Assembly: GCF_013373865.1 (NCBI RefSeq)
Contig: NC_050477.1
Location: 3,990,869-4,054,868 of the forward strand
DNA: 64,000 nt
Source: Monomorium pharaonis
Lineage: Eukaryota > Arthropoda > Insecta > Hymenoptera > Formicidae
Direction of reading: 5' to 3'
Positions within the stretch are counted from its first letter, which is position 1; each line of letters starts with the position of its first letter. The translations under genes and the position numbers were made by a program. Under the pieces are notes generated by a model. That model searched no databases, had not been told where the DNA came from, and saw nothing but the letters and a program-made list of their open reading frames with translations. Positions 51,981-61,384 of this stretch are shown here, piece by piece.

Positions 51981-52260
51981 AGGGAGGGGGAGGGAGAGAG
52001 GGCGAGTGAGACAGAGACGAAGGGGGAGCGTGGAAAGGTGGGAACGCAGTCGGCGAGCGCGAAGAGGCGCGAGAGGAAGAGGAAGAGGCAAGAAAGAGAG
52101 AGGGCGGGGAGAGAAGGGATGCGAGCAGCAAGAGGGCGGTCGGGGGCGGGAGGGAGGGTGAGCGGGAGGGGAGGGAGAGCGCCGCCGGAGGAAAAGGGAG
52201 AGGCGTCTCATGGGAGTTATTCGGCGGATCGCTCCGCGACCAGAGTGATCTCTCTCGTGA
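51975..52260 (+). promoter_or_regulatory. Candidate internal promoter of Tet (GAGA- and G-rich)
   Basis: The GA microsatellite and the following G-rich, stop-poor segment sit just upstream of a segment that ends in a consensus donor and has no matching acceptor upstream, the layout of a first exon. GAGA tracts bind GAF-type factors at many insect promoters. In Drosophila, Tet is known to produce a shorter isoform lacking the CXXC exon from an internal start; this would be the equivalent position. No TATA box is seen. Inference. Confidence 0.3.
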
Positions 52261-52639
52261 GTGCTCAGGGCGATCGATTCGATCGGTTAAGTTAGTTTAA
52301 CGCGAACGGTCGGGTTTGAGTTCGCGAATCTCCTCTCGTCTTCGGTTGGGAAGCGGCTTCACGGGGCGCACGAGGTGTCCGCTCCTCTGGTGTGTCGGTG
52401 TGTCGGTGTCTCGGTGGTGTCTCCCTGCCGGTAAATCGGGAGAAAAGGAGCGCGCGCGGGAGAATAAACGACATATGTACATACATACGTAACTCGGCGC
52501 ACTCTCGTACGGAGTCGAGTGCGAGTGATCCGATTCGAGTTTCAAGTGCTTCCAGACGAGATTTTAGAGAAGGAGGAGAAGGAGATTAACTTTACTCTTG
52601 GAAGCACTGGGACGTTGCAAACAACGTCGTCGTGAGAAA
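52261..52639 (+). other. Candidate non-coding first exon ending in a consensus donor
   Basis: From about the GCTCAGGGCGATCG region to GAGAAA|GTGAGT at 52639/52640. The sequence is 5'-UTR-like with stops in all frames. The 5' end is not fixed. It could belong to a short Tet isoform or to another gene to the right. Confidence 0.3.
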
Positions 52640-54111
52640 GTGAGTCTCTCTCTCTCTATCTCTCTTTTCTTCTTCTTCATCGATTAGATACGATAAATGT
52701 TCTTTTCCTTTTTTTTTTTTACCCATCTTTTAGCGTCATGGGTGCGCAATTACGGCACGTGTTCGCACTTCCGCCAGCAGCTCGCCGGCCGGCCGGCCAG
52801 CAAAACCCCGATAAATTTCTCTCTCTCTCTTTTTTTTTTATTTACATTTTTCTCCTCCGTTATATGAATCGAGAAATCAGAACAGAAGAGAAAATACAGA
52901 TTTGGCCGTGATTGATTTCGTCATCCCGTCTACGAGTAACTGTATTTATATTTTCGGAGAGCTTCGGACTCGAACCCGATAGCGGATGTCGCAACACGAT
53001 TCCCTCCACTATGTGAGAATGAAGCCGGATGATTCATAAAAAGAACTCGAGGCATGGTGCCACTATACTCATATACGTGGCCATGATGTCAGTGATATCT
53101 TTTTTTCACATTCGATTCCGCGCGTAACTCCGTTATATAAATATAAAAAAAAAAGAGAGAAGAAAAAGCCTCGCGGTCGACCAGATCCGAAGCCGAGGCC
53201 TTTATAGAATCAACCTACGCAAATTCCCGCGTTTGCTCCGAATCTTAAATCTTTATTCAAAGCACCGCGCGCGCCCGGACATCGCATCGCGCCATCATCG
53301 GCGCTGTTATTGGCTTTCCCTTTTTTTTTTTTTAATGCCACGACTCGATATGCCCGCATAAAGTCGTCGTGACGTCGCGAGTAACGGTATATTAGAACTC
53401 TATCGGCTCGTACGGATTACATAAGTCAACGGTCGCCTGGTATCTACGAAACGCGGGGCCCTTGCGCGCGCGGACTCAAGGACCAACGCGCCGCGAGCGC
53501 GAAACTCGCCGCGACTCTCCGCCGCTGCTGCCGGTTACGCAAGCCGGCGGCATTCGTCTATCGTGATCGCGGAATTTAGGTCAAACGACGTGTGTCCTCT
53601 AGCCGCTATCGGGCGGTTTCGACCGATGAAACGCCGAACGTCACTCGAATTCCGCACGTTTGTTAGCAATTTTCTTTTTTTGTGCTGTTGTTTTCCATCG
53701 TTTTGCGCGAGCGCGCGCGCGAACCGCGCGCAGACGGCGATCAAGGTGATCTATAACGGAGAAAAATATACGCGTTGACCTGCGAGTAATGCGATCGATC
53801 GAGCGGAGCGACTGTGTCTCGTATGAGACGCTCGGAAAGAATAAAATATCCGCCGGCCTGTCGGAGGAGGCGCACTATTTGCAACAGAAAATTCACCAGG
53901 GTTTAATAGACAAGGACCTGTCTCCAAGAGTTGCGCTCGAAACTTTTCAAACTTGTTCTTGACAAAAAGAATTGTTTCTTTTTTTATTCCCTTTTACTCA
54001 TTCTTACCCGAAACCGATTCTTCGCGTCTTTTTTGTGATGTATATTAATTCCACGAAACGTCGAACAGTTTGGATAGTTTGAATTTCAGAGTCGAACTCG
54101 TCAAATAAAAC
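52640..54111. other. Non-coding stretch
   Basis: T-rich after the donor, then CpG-rich around 53.2-53.8 kb. A CCGGCCGGCCGG palindrome is at about 52785-52798. No supported gene. Confidence 0.45.
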
Positions 54112-54254
54112 GCTGAAAATACAGGTAGACCAAGTCCAGTTCCGAAGAACTTTGGACCAAGTACACATTTTGCATTTCCAAATATTTCTGTTTAAGAACT
54201 CAAATAGATCGGGGAAACTTAAATTGTATGACTTGGCCTACATGTATTTTCAGC
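54112..54254. mobile_element. 143-bp fold-back repeat with 25-bp arms
   Basis: GCTGAAAATACAGGTAGACC at 54112 onward through AAGTC is matched, with two mismatches, by the reverse complement of 54230-54254. The spacer is non-coding and contains a small AGTTC-CGAA-GAACT hairpin. Probably a MITE remnant. Confidence 0.65.
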
Positions 54255-54260
54255 ACTGCA

Positions 54261-54608
54261 AATAGTCGGAACCTTTCGAACTGAAGCTACGTTCGTACTG
54301 TTTGAACTCGCTTCAGACTTGAAAACTCGTAATTCTTATAATCCAAACTTAAACTTTCTGAAATATTAGGGTGCTTTTCGTTTAGTGACACAAATTAATG
54401 CACACGTCTAGTCGTTCTATCTTTCGTCGTAGTAGTTAATACATAACGATAACGGAACGACACTTGTGTCACTGAATGGAAGGCATTTTTAGTGTAGGAA
54501 AGAAAAAAAACTGATCTCTTATTTTCAATGCATATTGCGTTTCCAATCTTTCTTTATTGTCCAAATTATCTGAAATTCAGACGTAAAGAATCGACGTTAG
54601 ATTTATTC
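54261..54608. repeat. Dispersed repeat copy A (interrupted by a 120-bp insertion)
   Basis: Starts around GGAACCTTTCGAAC and includes TACGTTCG, CTGTTTGAA, GAAATATTA, CAATGCATATTGCG and AGACGTAA in the same order as at 63,038-63,266. Diverged but collinear. Copy A differs by the insertion at 54369-54488. Confidence 0.65.
54369..54488. mobile_element. 120-bp MITE insertion with a TTA duplication
   Basis: Imperfect ends: GGGTGCTTTTCGTTTAGTG at the left and CACTGAATGGAAGGCATTTT at the right, both joined to a shared inner ACACAA/TTGTGT pair. TTA flanks both sides (54366-54368 and 54489-54491). The other copy of the host repeat (63,146) has a single TTA and no insert. A TWA duplication with a GGG start is typical of PIF/Harbinger-type MITEs, but the right end is degenerate, so the superfamily is tentative. 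Confidence 0.7.
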
Positions 54609-54717
54609 GTATTACCAAAAATTTTCATATTAATTTAAAAGTTATTTATATATATTTTTGTTTAATCTTGATTCTTATCCAGATCATATTTTGTACTTAT
54701 TTGCAAAGATAAGGAAG

Positions 54718-55217
54718 NNNNNNNNNNNNNNNNNNNNNNNNNNNNNNNNNNNNNNNNNNNNNNNNNNNNNNNNNNNNNNNNNNNNNNNNNNNNNNNNNNN
54801 NNNNNNNNNNNNNNNNNNNNNNNNNNNNNNNNNNNNNNNNNNNNNNNNNNNNNNNNNNNNNNNNNNNNNNNNNNNNNNNNNNNNNNNNNNNNNNNNNNNN
54901 NNNNNNNNNNNNNNNNNNNNNNNNNNNNNNNNNNNNNNNNNNNNNNNNNNNNNNNNNNNNNNNNNNNNNNNNNNNNNNNNNNNNNNNNNNNNNNNNNNNN
55001 NNNNNNNNNNNNNNNNNNNNNNNNNNNNNNNNNNNNNNNNNNNNNNNNNNNNNNNNNNNNNNNNNNNNNNNNNNNNNNNNNNNNNNNNNNNNNNNNNNNN
55101 NNNNNNNNNNNNNNNNNNNNNNNNNNNNNNNNNNNNNNNNNNNNNNNNNNNNNNNNNNNNNNNNNNNNNNNNNNNNNNNNNNNNNNNNNNNNNNNNNNNN
55201 NNNNNNNNNNNNNNNNN
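54718..55217. other. Assembly gap of exactly 500 N
   Basis: Exactly 500 N, a round number that suggests a placeholder of unknown true length. The open frames spanning it are not real. Confidence 0.97.
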
Positions 55218-56088
55218 TATATATATTTATTTATATCGGGTGGTTCGCGCAGGTGAGGGAAGGGGCGACTATACCTTGTGTAGCTTGGCTTGAAAGACAT
55301 CAGGTACATCTCGACGTTTCGTTACGTCAAACGGCGATTCGTTCGAGTGATACAAAACGGTACGCTCGGTTTTATTAGAATACGATATATGTAGACTTTA
55401 CGTACGTGTGTGTATGTGTGTACATGTATGCGCGTGTCGTTTTTCCCGCTATTCAGTCGTGTGCATCGATCGCACCGTAGTAGCGGGAAAGCGTACGTCT
55501 GTGTACGTGTACGTATGTACGTATAACGTACACGTGTATGCATATAATGTCCGTAATACGCAGCCGTTCCATCCAGCTTCGGAAGAGCGATCCTCATTAA
55601 TCGTGGCTCAAACGCGCGCCTATGGATAGCGAGAGAGAGTGAGAGAGAGAGAGCTTTAAAGCGTCCATCGATCGTCGCCGTCCTCGCTCCAAATTCGCGG
55701 GGGAGCAAGACGGGGGAGAGAGACGGAGGAAGCTCTCTTCCCGAGGGTCGAGCGCAAAATAGGACACCGCAATGCTCACACGAGATACACCGGATATCGC
55801 GTCGCGGCTGCTTGCACGCTGAATTGGCACGCTTCAGCGATTTTAATTCGAATCTTCAACCGCAAGCACAAGTTCTTTCTCTTTCTCGCTCTAACACTGT
55901 AATTTTGTTTTTCGAATTTTATAATCAGTCAAAACGGAGGAGGGGAGAGAAAGAGAAAGATTTCACGCGTTATCCAGGGTGCATCGCGCTGAAACGTACT
56001 CAGCACGATAGCACACTCCCCGTCTCATCTCTCATCGAAGGATACGATGACGCTTGGGAAGCAGCGCGTTCGCGAGAGGACGCCTTCC
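55218..56088. other. Stretch downstream of the UNC93-like gene, possible 3' UTR
   Basis: Holds GT/GTAC-rich repeats (about 55403-55440 and 55495-55550) and GA repeats near 55630-55650. On the minus strand an AATAAA lies at 55376-55371, a possible poly(A) signal that would give a 3' UTR of about 1.2 kb for the UNC93-like gene. Confidence 0.4.
55371..55376 (-). terminator. Candidate poly(A) signal AATAAA
   Basis: The canonical hexamer on the minus strand about 1.2 kb after the UNC93-like stop. It is the nearest canonical hexamer I noticed downstream. The hexamer is common by chance. Confidence 0.25.
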
Positions 56089-56484
56089 TCACGAGAGCGT
56101 GAAGATCGAGGAGCGTTCCTTCGAGCCCTCGAGTACGGAATCGATGGCGCTCCTGCGACGCTCCTGTGACGCTTCCGCGACGAGCAGCACCGGGTTCTTC
56201 GGCGGGATGTCGTTGTCATCGCTGTCGTCAGGCAGACCGTAGTCGGTGCGGCAGGCAAACGCGACGCTGTTCGACCTGCGTCGCGTCTTGACTTTCAACG
56301 TCGCGCCGCTGGCCTGCGTCTGATGCTGATGTTGCTGCTGCGGTTGCTGCTGCGGTTGCTGTTGCGGCTGCTGCTGCGACTGCGACTGCTGCTGCGACTG
56401 CTGCTGCTGCTGCTGCGATTCCTGCGACGTCAGGCCGCTGCTCCTGCGGCTACCGCGTCTCGGTATCCCGGTCCACGATTTCAC
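56089..56484 (-). other. Polyglutamine open frame behind the UNC93-like stop
   Basis: An open frame of about 130 codons on the minus strand, without an ATG at its start. It begins near KSWTGIPRRGSRRSS, has a Gln-rich block of about 40 residues (CAG-rich, plus-strand positions about 56320-56425), then a mixed-composition tail including TDYGLPDDSDDNDIPPKNP and ends in TGA. The frame is the same as that of the last UNC93-like exon but is separated by the exon's TGA at 56598-56596 and a second in-frame TGA near 56510. The tail after the polyQ looks like ordinary protein rather than repeat. It may be a 3' exon of a longer isoform, a product of readthrough, the end of another gene, or a chance frame in CpG-rich 3' UTR. 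Confidence 0.3.
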
Positions 56485-56595
56485 CGTGGTGCCGGATGGA
56501 ACGGCTCGTTCTCAGTCTCCCCGGTGTCTAATTTCGGTCGTCGTCGCCGTCTCGACGCTAGTAGACCCGCGCTCGCTCGCGGTCGAGTCGCCTGG

Positions 56596-56816
56596 TCATA
56601 AGGGCGCTAGGGTTTTGCTGCGGCGGGCGAGACGGCTCTCCAGCCACAGGTACGGCACCACCGCCAGCACCAGGTTCACGGCGAGGCCCAGCACGCGATA
56701 GCGGATGCACACTATACCGTGCAAGCTGAGCGCAAGGGCCAAGCCGAGCCAGCGCCAAAAGAGCGACGTCGACAGCGGTCCCTGCCACGCGTTCGGGTAC
56801 AAGCCCATCACCAATG
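56596..56816 (-). CDS. UNC93-like exon 7 (residues 492-564 and stop)
   Basis: Acceptor TTTTTCTTTTTCAG. Encodes the last membrane segments (around WLGLALALSLHGIVCI and VNLVLAVVPYLWL) and a short basic tail ending LAPL before TGA at 56598-56596. Confidence 0.9.
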
Positions 56817-59800
56817 CTGAAAAAGAAAAAATCGTTAAATATCCTTTTTTTCTCTTCTTGCATTTTTATTTGCATTCGCGTCTTAAGAGAATTATTGTTT
56901 TTACGTAAGAAACGTCTTCGCCGCCGACTTTTCGTCACGCGATTCCACGCAAGATAATTCTTTATAGAGATGCGTAAATTAAGATATGCTATTTTCGGCA
57001 CCGCCCCCCATCGCGTTTTTATTCTTCTCGCGGATACAAAGACGATATCGCCTCGTCTTTTGTCGCGTCTGCTTGCTCAACACGCTCGCGCGATTTCGCT
57101 GTGTGTGCACAATTGGCGAACGGCGCCTGCGTTCTGACAAAATGCAGACGCACGTCGGCACAAAGCGGAGCCTGAAAGTCGCTTCCGCAACTTTAGTTTT
57201 GCTCAATCGCAAACAGGGACTCGCGGTTTCTGCGAGCCGTCAGATGGCCTGGCTGGTTCAACTGTCTTCGCCCAAAAGCAGCTTTGCCACATGACGTTCG
57301 CGTGTCATGAAGAAATCAAACACAAGATCACCATCTTACTTACTGTAAATCAAAGTTTCCCAGATGGAATTACAAACCCCCCAGGCAGCTGATATGACAT
57401 GGAAGAGAGCTGGATCGTCTCCCGTCGGTCTCCAGGTTACCAGAACCAGCAGAAGACAAGCGTGGAAAGCGAAACCTACGACTGGAATGAAGAACAGAGT
57501 TTACTTTGACTCGCGATTAACACATTTGAATTAACATAGTCGGACTAGAACCATAATATTGTGCATCTCTACATTTAATTATAAATTTATTTTACTTTTT
57601 ATTTTCATTTTTTAATTTTTTTGCTATACTAATAAATCTCGTATCGTACTATTCTTATTCATCTATCTATTTCACATCTTGATTTGTCTTTATTCCAGCA
57701 TCCTGAACTATTAATTTTATTTCATATTTTTATTATTAAATTTTATTATTAAATGATTTGGGTCCGATAATGTGTTTGTTATTGAATTTAATGTGTTAGA
57801 AGTCACTTACCTACGACAAAGTACCTTTTAATGTGCCTCAGCAGCATCGAGAGCGTCGCAGCGGCCAGAGCTTGCAACAGAGCCAAGCTCAGGAAGCTTA
57901 AGGCCACCGCACCGGCGCCGCCCAAGGCGCATACCACGTACGCCTTGTATAACAAAATACGTTTTTTTTACAATTAACACTTGATTAAAAAGAAAAAAAC
58001 ACGCTGCGCAAGTTACAGTCATTTTAAGAAAATTTACAAAGTCACTCGTGTCTCGTTTACCTCTGTAAAATCAGCGTAAATGAAGCCCTGCTCCAGCCCG
58101 ATGAAAATCGTGAGAGGCGTCGCGAGCCTGAGTTTCGGATCCTGAAACGCGGATTTCACGGATTTGAGGATGTCCTTGACGCTGGCGCGGTCATGGTTTG
58201 ACTTAGGCTCTTGCAGCCTAGAGTCGAAGAACGCACATGATATGCCGAGACCGAGCACCGCCAAGCCGAGCCAAATGCTGACGAGAATCCTCGAGCTACC
58301 CGGCGTCATCGTCGGCACGTAGAGGGATTCGTTGTAAAAGTACATCTCCTCCGAACAGTACTCAGCCCCGCAAACGTCGCTGTTCATTACACCAGACGGT
58401 ATCAGGTCCATTACCCTGACGAGGACCGCGGCAATGAGACAACCTGAGAGCATAGAAGGAAGGAATATTAAATAGATTAGTTGAGACTAGGACATACAAT
58501 TACAAAACTAATTATCTGGACATAGGATGAGAGCCGGATTTATTCTGTGCCAAAAAATTTGCCAAATATTTTTTAGAGAAACGCGAGATTGAAAATAAAA
58601 ACCTTTACCAGTGATACATTTTTATCAAAAGCAAACTTGCATTCAAACTAAACAAATTCAATTGACCTGTTATATATTGATGGTTAATTGACATTTTTAT
58701 CATTTCCGAATCCTTCAAAACTGTTTTGTTACAATTGAACAATTGTAATTATTTTTATATGATTTTTATTGCCTTTTCGATCAATTTTACATCGTATACG
58801 TAGTATATACATACACACTATGCTTTCAACTCTGTCGATTCGATATAAAATTGAATAAAAATCACTTACAAAAAATTTTATAGAAATATTCGCAATTAAT
58901 ATAAAAATAATTAATAAAAGATAATAAAGATTGAAGATTAAAGATAATAAAAATATTAAATAGTATCCATCATTGATTTATTAACGTTGAATTAATATCG
59001 ATTCGACTAATTATTTCTAGTTATTAATATTACAATAATTATAACATTACAATAATTGTAACGTGTATGTACAAATATGAGGAAGAAGGATGAGAAATAA
59101 AATACTTAGACACACACATGTTACAATGCAAAACTAATTATGTACAAATACTTAACATAGGAATCATTAACCGAATGAACTCAGAATATTTAAACAAATT
59201 TAATGAGGTCAAAGCGAGGAAACGAATAGATGCGACCTACCGATTGCAAGGCCGATGTCCTCGGCCAGTTTGATTCCCCGATTGAGTCTTCTCAGCAGGC
59301 ATTCGCGACGTGTCTCATCGGGATCCTCGGGATCGACACAAACCAGTGCCAGACTGGTCGCGGACACATTAATGTGTGACGTCCTCGCCAGGAAGCTCGA
59401 GGTTGCGCAGCAACCCAACATAACGTAGCTGGGCGCGAGTATGTACCTGGCAATGCGGGAAAAGATACATCGCACTTATAAACGTATATTTTTAACATTA
59501 TCTTCGCTTTTATCCGTTTCAATTCTTTTGTCAAATCGTGTCACGCTAACATCTTTGATCCAACCCAGGAGATTTAAAATTTAGAGTTGGCAGCTCAGGC
59601 TATCGATTTGTTTCATCTCTTTTTTATCAAATTGTGATATTAATACGATAATTGAAAAGTTCTCTGATGAAAATTTTTCTGAAAATTTTTATAAATTAAA
59701 ACACTTAAGAAATAAAGAGAAATTCTACATTTTTTCAGAAGTTTTTATATAGAAGCTCTGAAATATTCTAAGGTCCATATAAACAATATGAGAAATTTTC

Positions 59801-61384
59801 TCAAAAATTAAAAGATTATATAGAAACTCTGAAAAAAATCTGAGAAATTTTTTATACAGTAAAACTTTTTTTCAAAATTTGTTTTCAGAAAGTGGTTCCA
59901 ATTCATATAATAAGAATCCTGAGGAAAATTTTCACCGAGATTAGCATTCGAACATGAGGGCAGATTTGGTACCATTTTGGATACAGGTGCACGCCGACGA
60001 AGATAGCGGTGATCACGTGGCCTGCGGTGATGGCGAGATTCGTGCCGAGCCGTTGCACGACGATGGGCGCGAAGCAGCTGGTGGCGGCTGCCATCATGTA
60101 GAGATAGGCGAGCAGCACCGGGCCCATGCGAGGCTCGAACGCGCCCAGGCCCGCCTGCAGCGGGAAGATCGGCAGCGTCGCGGCCGAGCAGCCCGCGTGG
60201 CCGAGCAGAAGGGCCGCGATGTGACGCAGCACGGCCTTACGTGGCGGTCTGGGTCCGGACGGGGCCGCGCGGACCGCCGCGATCAGTCGGCGCACCGACG
60301 ACGCGCCCGCCGAGGAGTTCATGGAGTCGCGACGCCGCCACGACAGCGCCGAGGTGCGCGTTGACCGGCAGGAGATTGGCGAGTACGCCGCCATGTGCTG
60401 CAAAAGGTGATAAAGCTCGAATATTACAGGATTGGACGTGGGGTTCTTCCCCGCGAGCGGGGGACTTGGCGCGCGATCGGCGAGGAGCTATAATCGTCCG
60501 CTCGCGCGGAACACCGGAGTAATATACGCGCGATCGCGACTTTCCTTTTCCTCGGCGTGTTCTCCGAGTGCAATCTCTCTCGTCGGGTCTAAACTTAGAC
60601 GCAGCCTCGAATCCAGGATCTCGACGAGCAATGTCAAAATCAAAGCGAAGCTTTAGATCAAAGTCCGAGAGCTTCTTCTTACTAAATCGGAATCCCTAGT
60701 AGCACAATACTTTAACGGTACATTGACTAATATTGGATGAACCTTGATTATATTGGGAGTACATTTGGCTAAGGTTTTTTCCAATGTAACGCCAATACTG
60801 ATCATAAAATATTGATTTCAAATTAGGATGCAATTTATATCCAATATAAAAAATTGTATAATTTAGCTTTGACCTTTGACCCAATGTTGAACCAATATTG
60901 AAACAATATTGCTGCTTAGACAAATTAGCTAAATAACGTGAAGCATCCACTTTACAATATTGGACCATTATCAGGGATATTGCATTTACAAATAAACATC
61001 ACTTCTCAATGTTGCGCTAACGTTTTGCTCTACTTGCAATGCTATACTTGGTAACTATAATTGGTGACTATTCACTTTCTGTCTTTCAGTGAACAATATA
61101 CTGATTCCAATTTAGAGTGTTTATAGTAATTACGATTTCTCACAAAGATACGACCGCGTTAAGCTTAGCAAAGTCTAAACGACTGATACCTCCAACATGG
61201 CATCGTTGTCACTCAGGGTAGAATGATGATGCCCGCTGCTTCTCGCGCGCTTATGCGAGTGCGCTAGCGGCGGTGGCTGCGCCGGCAATCGCTTTGGACC
61301 AAGACCGCCTATCGGTGCCGGTTTGTACACCGGGCTCCCCAGCTTGTCCTTGGACAGCTCGTGAAGATTCGGCAAGGAACCCAT
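56596..61384 (-). CDS. UNC93-like multi-pass membrane protein, seven exons, 564 residues
   Basis: Complete gene on the minus strand. Exons (high to low): 61384-61190, 60397-59973, 59446-59241, 58443-58061, 57943-57811, 57475-57344, 56816-56596. Phases join without conflict and sum to 1,695 nt. The product has a Ser/His/Pro-rich cytosolic N-terminus of about 115 residues, then about 11-12 hydrophobic segments of the major facilitator fold. UNC93 family marks include YPKWYILAPSYVMLG around residues 204-218 and IGLEQGFIYADFTEAYVVCALG around 390-411 (shown in parts: IGLEQGFIYADFTE, then AYVVCALG across an exon junction). Length is close to Drosophila UNC93-like CG4928 (about 540). C. elegans UNC-93 regulates a two-pore potassium channel, and vertebrate UNC93B1 escorts Toll-like receptors; the role of insect UNC93-like proteins is unclear. 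The ATG follows an in-frame TGA 9 nt upstream. An acceptor-like TTCTGATTTAG at about 61529 suggests a 5' UTR intron. Confidence 0.9.
57344..57475 (-). CDS. UNC93-like exon 6 (residues 448-492)
   Basis: Acceptor CCAGTCGTAG. Encodes GFAFHACLLLVLVTWRP and the WGVCNSIWETLIY stretch, which matches the family pattern WG-x-D/N-x-x-W. Donor ACA|GTAAGT in phase 1. Confidence 0.87.
57811..57943 (-). CDS. UNC93-like exon 5 (residues 404-448)
   Basis: Begins AYVVCALGGAGAVALSF, continuing the ADFTE motif. Carries about one and a half hydrophobic segments. Donor TAG|GTAAGT in phase 1. The acceptor (ATACAAG) has a poor pyrimidine tract, but the frame and motif fix it. Confidence 0.85.
58061..58443 (-). CDS. 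UNC93-like exon 4 (residues 276-403)
   Basis: Acceptor TATGCTCTCAG. Encodes a membrane segment (CLIAAVLVRVMDLI), a loop with DVCGAEYC that may hold a disulphide and an NES glycosylation site, another segment, and the IGLEQGFIYADFTE motif. Donor GAG|GTAAAC in phase 0. Confidence 0.9.
59241..59446 (-). CDS. UNC93-like exon 3 (residues 207-276)
   Basis: Acceptor CATTGCCAG. Encodes ILAPSYVMLGCCATSSF (membrane segment), an acidic loop PEDPDETRREC and the start of the next segment. Donor ATCG|GTAGGT in phase 1. Confidence 0.87.
59973..60397 (-). CDS. UNC93-like exon 2 (residues 66-207, first three membrane segments)
   Basis: Acceptor TTTTGCAG before CACATGGCG. Encodes a Ser/Arg-rich linker and three hydrophobic segments, around LLLGHAGCSAATLPIF, VLLAYLYMMAAATSCF and ITAGHVITAIFVGVHL. 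The donor TG|GTACCA is weak but is fixed by the family motif YPxWY, which is restored across the junction in phase 2. Confidence 0.85.
60690..60975. repeat. AT-rich segment with recurring CAATATTG words in UNC93-like intron 1
   Basis: The word ATATTG or its complement CAATAT recurs many times (for example near 60732, 60887, 60896, 60905, 60956). It keeps a 90-codon minus frame open by chance. It may be a degenerate mobile repeat. Confidence 0.4.
61190..61384 (-). CDS. UNC93-like exon 1 (residues 1-65)
   Basis: Starts MGSLPNLHELSKDKLG. Cytosolic, disordered, rich in Pro, His and Ser. Ends GAG|GTATCA in phase 0. Confidence 0.85.

Noticed and set aside
51625..52211. Long frames of Glu/Arg or Ser/Leu/Pro type on both strands
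   Set aside because: Translations of the GA microsatellite and G-rich tract.
52940..53030. Possible minus-strand tRNA, because GGGTTCGAGTCC resembles a B box
   Set aside because: The T stem does not pair, no A box is found at the right distance and no cloverleaf can be built.
54658..55309. Open frames of over 200 codons around 54.7-55.3 kb
   Set aside because: They are almost entirely runs of N in the assembly gap.
56323..56601. Leu/Arg-rich plus-strand frame
   Set aside because: It is the complement of the CAG-rich polyQ tract and has no support of its own.
59954..60364. 136-codon plus-strand frame
   Set aside because: Shadow of UNC93-like exon 2 on the opposite strand.
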